From contig JBMYQA010000365.1 of NCBI GenBank assembly GCA_049600855.1, forward strand, positions 1-5,384: DNA of 5,384 bases. The letters run 5' to 3'. Shown here piece by piece: positions 1 through 5,384 of this stretch. Below the pieces are notes generated by a model, which worked only from the letters and a program-made list of their open reading frames with translations, ran no database searches and was not told where the DNA came from. Position 1 is the first letter of the stretch. Each line of letters opens with the position of its first letter. This DNA comes from JBMYQA01 sp049600855. Lineage in GTDB: Bacteria > Bacteroidota > Bacteroidia > Cytophagales > Flammeovirgaceae. The translations under genes were made by a program, and so were the position numbers.

Positions 1-1
1 T

Positions 2-106
2 CATAGTTCCACTACGGCAATCATTCAAGATGACAAAGTGAGAATTGCTGTTCGATTAAGCAATAATTATCCAAATCCTCCACTCATCGAAGTTAAACTT
101 TTGTAG
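2..106 (+). CDS. C-terminal end of an unrecognised protein (partial, cut by window edge)
   Basis: This is an open frame from the left edge that ends at a TAG stop (104-106) and gives 34 residues finishing in PPLIEVKLL. Of the three plus-strand frames it is the only one open across this stretch: the other two hit stops at 4-6 and 36-39. The residues alternate between hydrophobic and polar (VRIAVRL, IEVKL), as expected for edge beta-strands at the end of a folded domain. I do not recognise the family, and 34 residues are too few to assign a function. The gene lies on the same strand as the large propeller gene that starts 60 bp further on, so the two could be co-transcribed, although a possible promoter lies between them. 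The start and most of the protein are outside the window. The remaining doubt is whether this short frame is coding at all. Confidence 0.5.
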   Translation, partial: HSSTTAIIQDDKVRIAVRLSNNYPNPPLIEVKLL

Positions 107-128
107 AAAATTTTATTTCGGTAATTTG
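100..128 (+). promoter_or_regulatory. Possible Bacteroidetes-type promoter for the propeller gene
   Basis: A TTTG at 100-103 is followed after 18 bp by TAATTTG at 122-128. The Bacteroidetes sigma consensus is a -33 TTTG and a -7 TAnnTTTG. The -7 element here is one base shorter than consensus, so the match is imperfect. The position suits transcription starting around 135, giving a leader of about 30 nt before the ATG at 167. The -33 element would overlap the last codons of the upstream gene. The leader has no Shine-Dalgarno sequence and is A-rich just before the start, as is usual in this phylum. Confidence 0.3.
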
Positions 129-166
129 CCTACTTCATCTAAATCATAGATTTAAACTCAACACTA

Positions 167-3100
167 ATGAAGAAAATTTTACTCTTACTGTTCGCTTCTT
201 TCATCCTTTTTACAGCGAATGAAAGCTTTTCACAGCGCCGAAAACGATCTGCACCAGTTACCGTAGTCAAACCCATCGACTCCAAGCTGCTGAACAACCT
301 GAAATTCAGGAGTATTGGCCCCGCTTTCATGTCTGGACGAATTGCGGATATGGCGATCGACCCGACCAATGAAAATGTGTGGTACGTGGCAGTAGGCTCT
401 GGCGGTGTTTGGAAAACGGTAAATGCAGGTACCACCTTTAAGCCTATTTTTGATAAGCAGTCGGTTTACTCGATTGGTTGCATCACGCTTGATCCCAACA
501 ATCCCTATACGGTTTGGGTAGGAACAGGCGAAAACGTAGGTGGACGACATGCAGGTTTTGGCGATGGCATCTACCGAAGTTTAGACGGAGGCGCTACCTG
601 GGAAAATATGGGATTGAAGAACTCGGAACACATCTCTAAGATCATTGTTCATCCCGCTAATTCCGATGTGATTCTTGTTGCTGCACAAGGGCCGCTTTGG
701 AGCCCAGGAGGAGATCGTGGCTTTTTCAAATCTACCGATGGGGGAAAAACGTGGAAAAAGACCTTGGGCGATGAGCTATACACGGGAGTTACGGATATGG
801 TATATGATCCGAGAAATCCAGATCGTGTGTATGCCGTAACATGGGAACACCATCGAACCATTGCCGCTTGGATGGGTGGAGGTGAAAAATCGCGCTTGTA
901 CGTTTCGGATGATGCAGGCGATACGTGGCGGAAATTAGAAACTGGACTTCCGAAAGGGAAATGGGGGAAAACAGGCTTAGCGATTTCACCTCAGAATCCA
1001 GATGTGCTCTATGCTGCGATTGAGCTAAACCGAAGAAAGGGTGGAGTTTGGAGATCGGATAACCGAGGCGGCACTTGGACGAAAATGTCAGATGCCGTAG
1101 CGGGTGCTACAGGACCGCATTACTACCAAGAAATATTTGCCTCACCGCATCAATTTGATCGGCTATACCTCATGAATAATCGCCTCATGAAATCAGAAGA
1201 TGGCGGTAAAACCTTCACCTTTATGGACGAAACCGCCAAGCATGGCGATAATCATGCCGTCTCATTCAAGCAATCAGACCCCAATTACCTACTCGTTGGA
1301 ACAGATGGTGGTCTCTACGAGAGTTTCGATTTGGGAAAAACTTGGCGATATATGGAAAATCTTCCCCTTACGCAGTTTTATAAGGTGGCTGTAGATGATG
1401 CTACTCCTTTTTACAACATTTATGGAGGTACGCAAGACAATAGCACCGAAGGAGGTCCTTCAAGAACAGACAATCACCATGGCATTCGTACTGCGGACTG
1501 GAAAGTCGTGTTGAATTGGGATGGACATCAGCCCGCAACAGAGCCTGGAAATCCAGACATCATGTATGGGCAGCGACAGCAAGGAACCTTGTCGCGTATT
1601 GACTTAAAAGCGGGGGAAGTGATTGACATTACCCCACAACCCAATGCTGATGAAGACTATGAGCGTTACAACTGGGATGCGCCCATTTTAGTGTCCCCTC
1701 ATCAACCTACCACCATCTATCACGGTTCGCAGCGCTTGTGGAAGTCAACAGACCGAGGGGATTCATGGGTAGCATTATCAGGCGATTTGACGCGGAATGA
1801 AGAGCGTCTTGCCTTGCCCATCATGGGAGGCACCAAAAGCTGGGATTCTCCTTGGGACGTGTTAGCCATGTCGAATTTCAACACCATTACTTCCATTGCC
1901 GTATCTCCCAAAAATGAGCAGGTGATTTTCATTGGTACAGATGATGGGCTGATTCAGGTGACTTCTGATGAAGGAAAAACGTGGAACAAGATTGAAGTGA
2001 GCGCATTGGGTGTGCCAGGTAAGTGCTATGTGAATGACATCAAAGCAGATCTCTTTGATGAAAATACACTGTATGTTGCCCTAGACAATCATAAAGAAGG
2101 GGATTACAAGCCTTATTTGGTCAAAAGTACGGACAAAGGCGCTACTTGGAAACGCATTGAAAATGGTTTAGGAGATAAGAATTTGGTGTGGCGCATTGTG
2201 CAAGACCATGTGAATAAGGACCTGCTATTTTTGGGAACAGAGTTTGGCGTATTTTTCACCGTAGATGGCGGAGCGAGTTGGACGGAGCTAAATGGTGGAA
2301 TCCCAACAATATCGTTTCGGGATTTGGCAATACAGCGACGGGAAAATGATTTGGTAGCCGCCTCTTTTGGTCGTGGATTCTACATTTTAGATGACTATTC
2401 GGCACTTCGACAAGTGAATCGCCAGCAAATTGAAGAAACCGCCAATTTATTTGAGCCACGAAAAGCATGGTGGTACATTGAAAAGTCGGTGCTTAATTTT
2501 GAGGATGTGCGAGGCTCACAAGGTTCCCAGTTGTATGTAGCGCCCAATCCAGATTTTGGTGCAGTGTTTACCTATTACCTGAAAGAAGAAATCCAAAGCT
2601 TGGAAAAAGTGCGTCAAACGAGTGAAAAAGAACTTAGTGAAAATATTCCATTTCCTGGCTGGGAAGCGCTTGAAAAAGAGGTTCGAGAAACCAAACCTTT
2701 TGTTTATTTGGAAATTAAAAATCAGGCTGGCGAAGTGATTAACCGCGTAAAGGCTAAGAATAAAGCAGGATTTAATCGCGTAGCTTGGAACTTGAGAGTA
2801 GGTGGAACAGGTACATTGCGACTAAATCAGAAAGAAGCGAGGTTAACAGCGCTTTTAGCGGCTCCTGGTACGTATAGTGCAACACTTCATGCATTTGAAA
2901 AAGGGAAAACCACGCAGCTAGCAGGCCCTGTAAAGGTAGAAGTGGAACGATTGGGCGAAACTGCGATTAAGGGCAAGGCAATGGAAGAGGTTGTTGCATT
3001 CTGGCGGCAGTATGAGCAATTAACACGGGATGTAAATCGCCTGTTCATACAGTTGTCAAATGCGCGTAAAGCTAGTAAACAGTTATTTACTGCGGCTACC

Positions 3101-3430
3101 AAATCAACTGTAGGAAATGACGTGATGGAACGGATAGCAAGCTTGCGCCAAGGATTGGATGCATTAGATACGCAACTCAATGGAAATCCTGCAAAAAATG
3201 AAATTGGTGAGAAAGTGAAAACGACCATTGGAAGTAGACTTTTTGCCTTAAACAGAGGAATTTCCACTTCAACCTATGGCCCAACACCTACCCATCAAAA
3301 AACGGTGAAGATCATCACAGATGAGTGGCAATCAATTTATGATAAATTGACCAAGCTAAAAGCTGAAGCGAAAGAAATTGGGGCACTGATTGTAAAAGCA
3401 GGTGGCCCTTGGGTAGAGGGGCTAGACTAA
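167..3430 (+). CDS. Secreted VPS10/sortilin-like BNR (Asp-box) beta-propeller protein
   Basis: This is a predicted exported protein of 1087 residues. Residues 1-22 form a signal peptide: a KK n-region, a hydrophobic core LLLLFASFILF, and probable cleavage before Gln23 (SFS-Q). Residues about 45-740 carry eleven Asp-box motifs (S-x-D-x-G-x-T-W), at about 84 (degenerate), 138, 189, 247, 297, 343, 386, 527, 599, 654 and 698. This spacing fits one or two large beta-propellers of the sortilin/VPS10 kind. The 134-residue gap between the boxes at 386 and 527 holds the block GGTQDN (420-425), then DW, WDG and a GTLSRIDL strand, which is typical of the large bacterial proteins labelled 'glycosyl hydrolase' or 'VPS10 domain-containing'. 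Residues about 840-925 resemble the FlgD-like Ig fold that follows the propeller in this family (NRVAWNLR, then APGTYSATL). Residues about 935-1075 look helical. No type IX sorting domain is visible at the C-terminus, so it is probably periplasmic or surface-associated. Asp-boxes are structural, so sialidase or other glycosidase activity cannot be claimed. The ATG at 167 is chosen because it opens directly into the signal peptide. The family call is firm; the function is unknown. Confidence 0.9.
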   Translation: MKKILLLLFASFILFTANESFSQRRKRSAPVTVVKPIDSKLLNNLKFRSIGPAFMSGRIADMAIDPTNENVWYVAVGSGGVWKTVNAGTTFKPIFDKQSVYSIGCITLDPNNPYTVWVGTGENVGGRHAGFGDGIYRSLDGGATWENMGLKNSEHISKIIVHPANSDVILVAAQGPLWSPGGDRGFFKSTDGGKTWKKTLGDELYTGVTDMVYDPRNPDRVYAVTWEHHRTIAAWMGGGEKSRLYVSDDAGDTWRKLETGLPKGKWGKTGLAISPQNPDVLYAAIELNRRKGGVWRSDNRGGTWTKMSDAVAGATGPHYYQEIFASPHQFDRLYLMNNRLMKSEDGGKTFTFMDETAKHGDNHAVSFKQSDPNYLLVGTDGGLYESFDLGKTWRYMENLPLTQFYKVAVDDATPFYNIYGGTQDNSTEGGPSRTDNHHGIRTADWKVVLNWDGHQPATEPGNPDIMYGQRQQGTLSRIDLKAGEVIDITPQPNADEDYERYNWDAPILVSPHQPTTIYHGSQRLWKSTDRGDSWVALSGDLTRNEERLALPIMGGTKSWDSPWDVLAMSNFNTITSIAVSPKNEQVIFIGTDDGLIQVTSDEGKTWNKIEVSALGVPGKCYVNDIKADLFDENTLYVALDNHKEGDYKPYLVKSTDKGATWKRIENGLGDKNLVWRIVQDHVNKDLLFLGTEFGVFFTVDGGASWTELNGGIPTISFRDLAIQRRENDLVAASFGRGFYILDDYSALRQVNRQQIEETANLFEPRKAWWYIEKSVLNFEDVRGSQGSQLYVAPNPDFGAVFTYYLKEEIQSLEKVRQTSEKELSENIPFPGWEALEKEVRETKPFVYLEIKNQAGEVINRVKAKNKAGFNRVAWNLRVGGTGTLRLNQKEARLTALLAAPGTYSATLHAFEKGKTTQLAGPVKVEVERLGETAIKGKAMEEVVAFWRQYEQLTRDVNRLFIQLSNARKASKQLFTAATKSTVGNDVMERIASLRQGLDALDTQLNGNPAKNEIGEKVKTTIGSRLFALNRGISTSTYGPTPTHQKTVKIITDEWQSIYDKLTKLKAEAKEIGALIVKAGGPWVEGLD

Positions 3431-3439
3431 AGGAAATAG

Positions 3440-3467
3440 GAAGCTGTTGTAATTCAGCAGCTTCTTT
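3440..3467. terminator. Hairpin terminator between convergent genes
   Basis: A perfect 7-bp inverted repeat (GAAGCTG at 3440-3446, CAGCTTC at 3458-3464) extends inward by a U-G, a U-A and a G-C pair, giving a stem of about 10 bp with a 5-nt loop (TAATT). On the plus strand it is followed by TTT, a short U tract. It begins 9 bp after the stop of the propeller gene and ends 22 bp before the stop of the convergent BtrH-like gene, so it could end transcription from both sides. The U tract is weak in both directions, especially on the minus strand. Confidence 0.65.
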
Positions 3468-3489
3468 ACAAATTGAAGTGTAGCCGTGG

Positions 3490-4476
3490 TTAGGCGCAAG
3501 CATTACGCAACTTTTCCATGGCTATTCTTTCTCGTTCTGCTAAATTCAATAAGATTTCAGAGGCTTCATGGATGTATGTGACATCACTCGTTTCCCCAGC
3601 TTCATAAAATAAGTCTGAAATACTTTTCCAACGTTTTGCGATTTCTTTGAAGTCTTCATGTGCTTCATGTATCCCATCAATTTTCAATACATCATAACTT
3701 TCCTGTAAAAAATCTCGGTATAAATTCCTAAAGATCGACCCTCCTGTTCCCGCTCGTTCCATTAAGGTAGAAGTCGTCTGAAAATCTCTTTTGACATTTT
3801 TACTCTGCTTGAACCATTTTTTAATTTCTGTGGCCGTTTTTGCAATGCCTTTGTAACTGATATTTTTAATAGGCGGATTGAGGTATTCGCTCGCATTAGT
3901 TGAAATCGCTTTTTTTATCGCTTCTTGTAAATCTGGCAGTTCACCGCTTTTCTCAATCGTATAGCTTTTATTTTTGGATGACATGGGCCCTTTTTCATTT
4001 CGAGCTAATTCAAGGCTTTTTAAAGTAGTTTTTACCTTTCCGCCTTGTTGGACGGTATCCACTAAATGGGCAAATTCTTCATCGTAGCCATACATCGCTA
4101 CATAATGTCCAGCAAAATGGATTTTGCTACTAAAGTATTCCAAATGATAACAATCTAATTTTAGTCCCACTGCTTTGCCCTGCTCCAAGCTGTTTTGCAC
4201 ATTATTCCAAGCCTTTTTAATGGAAGAGGTTTCTTTTACAGCCAATGTTAAATTCAAGTTGCGGCAAATGTTTTGGGTTAAAACATCGGGTTTGACTCGC
4301 CCACCGATAAATGGAAAATCCATGATTTTCATGTTCCAAAAAATATAGCTCAATCCTTCTCCAAGGCCGAATAACAGGGGTTCGGATAGTTCAATGCCAA
4401 GCTGATTCAATAAGCTTCCAGTGGCTGTGGTTTCACAATGCTGTCCAACAAATGGTTTAAAGTTCTGGATGATCAT
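3490..4476 (-). CDS. BtrH-like protein: BtrH N-terminal domain plus DUF4872
   Basis: This 328-residue cytoplasmic protein has no signal peptide or membrane segment. The N-terminal domain (about 5-145) has the family signature: PFVGQHCETTATGSLL with Cys14 as the likely nucleophile, then LSEPLLFGLGEGLSYIF (30-46), LDCYHLEY (107-114), and HFAGHYVAMYGYD (120-132) with His124 as the likely general base. Asp140 in LVDT would be the third residue. From memory, this domain (PF14399) belongs to the papain-like cysteine peptidase group. The rest (about 150-325) matches DUF4872 (PF16169), with NPPIKNISYKGIA (200-212) and a conserved RAGTGGSIFRNLYRDFL (241-257), and is mostly helical. The characterised relative, BtrH of butirosin biosynthesis, moves a glutamyl-aminohydroxybutyryl group from a carrier protein to an aminoglycoside. 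The substrate here is unknown. The ATG at 4476 is favoured because family members begin only a few residues before the HCET motif. It has no Shine-Dalgarno sequence. It lies 67 bp after the SRPBCC gene on the same strand and may share its transcript. The alternative is a hydrolase (amidase or peptidase) rather than a transferase. Domain assignment is confident; reaction is not. Confidence 0.85.
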   Translation of the reverse strand: MIIQNFKPFVGQHCETTATGSLLNQLGIELSEPLLFGLGEGLSYIFWNMKIMDFPFIGGRVKPDVLTQNICRNLNLTLAVKETSSIKKAWNNVQNSLEQGKAVGLKLDCYHLEYFSSKIHFAGHYVAMYGYDEEFAHLVDTVQQGGKVKTTLKSLELARNEKGPMSSKNKSYTIEKSGELPDLQEAIKKAISTNASEYLNPPIKNISYKGIAKTATEIKKWFKQSKNVKRDFQTTSTLMERAGTGGSIFRNLYRDFLQESYDVLKIDGIHEAHEDFKEIAKRWKSISDLFYEAGETSDVTYIHEASEILLNLAERERIAMEKLRNACA

Positions 4477-4543
4477 TCTCGATTTTTTAAACTTGTGTCA
4501 AATACTTTGGTGTATGATTACGCTTGGCTATTCTTTTTGACCA

Positions 4544-5044
4544 TTATTCACCCAATTTGGTTTTTAAGTTAGCCAAGTACAAATCCATTGTTTGATTTAA
4601 GTCGAAAAACAAATAAGCTAGTGTTCTAAAGTAGGGATTTTTAACAATAGCGACTTCCTTCAATTCAACTTTTGTTCCTCCATGATTTTCTTCGAATCGT
4701 CCTTCCCAATATCCTGAAAAATCACTTTCCACAATTTCTATATCAAAACGATTTGGTGGTTGATAGGCTTTCACTTGGAAAGTTATGGGTTTCCCTTTTT
4801 TTGGGATTTCTGTCCATTTTTCGGCACCTTTTTGGGTGTGTATCATCTCAATGGATTTTACATCACTGCGCCATGCTTCTTGTCCTTTTATGTCTGTAAT
4901 TACCTCCCAAATTTGCTGAGGACTACTTTTGAATAGGGCTGTCTTTGTAAATATTCGTTCATTGGGAAGAAACAATCCAATAATCAGTGGCAAAGCCGCA
5001 ATAATGAGCAGCACAATAATTACTATCTTCATTTTTGATTTCAT
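4544..5044 (-). CDS. Membrane-anchored SRPBCC (START/Bet v1-like) family protein
   Basis: This 166-residue protein begins with a short basic stretch (MKSKMK) and a single hydrophobic segment (about 7-27, VIIVLLIIAALPLIIGLF). It is probably an uncleaved N-terminal membrane anchor, because no small-residue cleavage site follows. Residues about 31-164 fit the SRPBCC/polyketide-cyclase-like fold: a first strand (IFTKTALF), the helix SSPQQIWEVITDIKGQEAWRSDV (40-62) with the usual 'P..IW..+TD...W..DV' pattern, central strands, GYWEGRFEE (111-119), and a long C-terminal helix (about 138-162) that usually closes the ligand cavity. The fold binds hydrophobic small molecules in many relatives, but no ligand or enzyme activity can be read here. 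The ATG at 5044 is used; Met5 is a possible alternative and changes little. No Shine-Dalgarno sequence or clear promoter is visible upstream. The gene starts 89 bp after the end of the GyrI-like gene and is followed 67 bp later by the BtrH-like gene, all on the minus strand. Confidence 0.8.
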   Translation of the reverse strand: MKSKMKIVIIVLLIIAALPLIIGLFLPNERIFTKTALFKSSPQQIWEVITDIKGQEAWRSDVKSIEMIHTQKGAEKWTEIPKKGKPITFQVKAYQPPNRFDIEIVESDFSGYWEGRFEENHGGTKVELKEVAIVKNPYFRTLAYLFFDLNQTMDLYLANLKTKLGE

Positions 5045-5110
5045 GTTTACCGTAGTTTATGGCAACAAAATTCGGCTAATAATTTTTGATCTACTTGACG
5101 TTTCTTGCTA

Positions 5111-5135
5111 AGAGACTAATTTCAAAACAGTCTCT
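5111..5135. other. Small hairpin at the end of the GyrI-like gene
   Basis: A perfect 7-bp inverted repeat, AGAGACT (5111-5117) and AGTCTCT (5129-5135), encloses an 11-nt loop. One arm overlaps the TAG stop of the GyrI-like gene (5134-5136). On the minus strand the stem is followed by TAGCAAGAAACG, which has no U tract, so it is not a convincing intrinsic terminator. It might slow 3'-end decay, attenuate read-through into the SRPBCC gene, or be a palindromic operator. The sequence alone does not decide. Confidence 0.35.
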
Positions 5136-5384
5136 AAACGATGGGTAAATAAAAATCGGTTACAAAATGTGCGGGTTTGTAGAAGGGGGGCGATTTAATA
5201 TACCATTCAAAAGCCGCTTCATCCCGGAGTTCCCAGTTGTATTCAAAAAGGCAAACATTGTAAATGTAATCATACACCGTGTAAAAGTCCTCATAAGGAC
5301 CTTTGTAGCGAAATACAGCAAATTTTCCACCTTTAATTTTCTTATAACCAACTTCGCCTTTGGGCTGAATTTCTTTGGTGATTA
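5134..5384 (-). CDS. GyrI-like/AraC effector-binding domain protein, C-terminal part (cut by window edge)
   Basis: The minus-strand frame that enters from the right edge and ends at TAG (5134-5136) gives 82 residues. It carries the C-terminal half of a GyrI-like small-molecule-binding domain (also called the AraC effector-binding domain). The visible signs are GGKFAVFRYKGPYEDFYTVY, where the FRYKGPY strand and turn is typical of the family; YDYIYNVCL; YNWELRDEAAFEWY, with the late Glu of FEWY at the place of the glutamate that in many relatives sits in the ligand pocket; and the ending VTDFYLPIV, which matches the usual 'TDIYIPI' finish. No start codon is in the window, so the N-terminus is unknown. 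In Bacteroidota this domain is most often the C-terminal sensor of an AraC-type regulator, but stand-alone copies and fusions to SRPBCC also exist. The SRPBCC gene follows 89 bp downstream on the same strand, so this protein could regulate or be co-expressed with it. Domain call is firm; a transcription factor is a guess until the missing N-terminus is read. Confidence 0.85.
   Translation of the reverse strand, partial: ITKEIQPKGEVGYKKIKGGKFAVFRYKGPYEDFYTVYDYIYNVCLFEYNWELRDEAAFEWYIKSPPFYKPAHFVTDFYLPIV

Noticed and set aside
236..247. RRKR at residues 24-27 of the propeller protein, resembling the furin site that matures eukaryotic sortilin
   Set aside because: Bacteria have no furin, and the basic run sits directly at the predicted signal peptidase site. 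It is most likely just the start of the mature protein.
2887..3267. A 126-residue open frame on the minus strand inside the propeller gene
   Set aside because: It lies wholly antisense to a confidently coding region. Its translation is low in domain-like pattern and resembles no family, so it is a shadow of the plus-strand gene. The other antisense frames within 139-2468 are rejected for the same reason.
167..3430. Calling the large protein a sialidase because of its BNR/Asp-box repeats
   Set aside because: Asp-boxes are structural turns found in many propellers. The sialidase FRIP motif and arginine triad are not recognisable, whereas the VPS10-like family pattern is.
3490..3504. The BtrH-like protein ends in NACA, with a cysteine next to the last residue
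   Set aside because: It could look like a C-terminal modification tail, but bacterial C-terminal Cys modification of this type is not established and the residues after the last helix are often variable.
4477..4543. A TTGACA-like box on the minus strand in front of the BtrH-like gene
   Set aside because: A -10 element at the correct distance would fall inside the start codon region, and the Bacteroidetes TAnnTTTG element is absent, so it is not a credible promoter.
4672..5111. Two plus-strand open frames of 75 and 60 residues opposite the SRPBCC gene
   Set aside because: They are antisense to a well-supported domain protein. Their hydrophobic translations arise from the complementary strand of AT-rich coding sequence.
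5160..5351. A 63-residue ATG-initiated open frame on the minus strand
   Set aside because: It is another frame of the same strand as the GyrI-like fragment, whose translation matches a known domain through to its stop. Both cannot be the real gene here.

Overview
The window looks like chromosomal DNA of a Bacteroidota (Bacteroidetes) bacterium, probably an environmental member of the Cytophagia/Sphingobacteriia type. The evidence is moderate to low GC, A-rich leaders without Shine-Dalgarno sequences in front of the starts, a secreted protein whose signal peptide ends in the Ser-Gln junction common in this phylum, and protein families that are common there. No rRNA, tRNA, CRISPR array, insertion sequence or phage gene is visible.

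Layout. Positions 2-106 (+) hold the last 34 codons of an unrecognised gene entering from the left. A short gap with a possible Bacteroidetes-type promoter leads to a large gene at 167-3430 (+). It encodes an exported beta-propeller protein of 1087 residues with eleven Asp-box (BNR) motifs, of the VPS10/sortilin-like family often annotated as 'glycosyl hydrolase'. This gene ends at a hairpin terminator (about 3440-3467), where it meets a convergent minus-strand group.

The minus-strand group, read from the right edge leftwards, has three members. The first is the C-terminal 82 residues of a protein with a GyrI-like/AraC effector-binding domain (5134-5384, N-terminus outside the window). The second is a membrane-anchored SRPBCC (START/Bet v1-like) protein (4544-5044). 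The third is a 328-residue BtrH-type protein (3490-4476) with an N-terminal Cys-His-Asp acyltransferase/peptidase-like domain and a C-terminal DUF4872 domain. Spacings are 89 and 67 bp on the same strand with no U-tailed terminator between them, so they may form one transcript.

How they may work together (inference). Two of the three minus-strand proteins belong to ligand-cavity folds (GyrI-like and SRPBCC). The third belongs to a family whose characterised member, BtrH, transfers an amino-acyl group from a carrier protein to an aminoglycoside. A small-molecule sensing and acyl-modification cassette is therefore a reasonable hypothesis. No carrier protein, NRPS or other biosynthetic gene is visible in this window. 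The large propeller gene is transcribed separately and need not be related.
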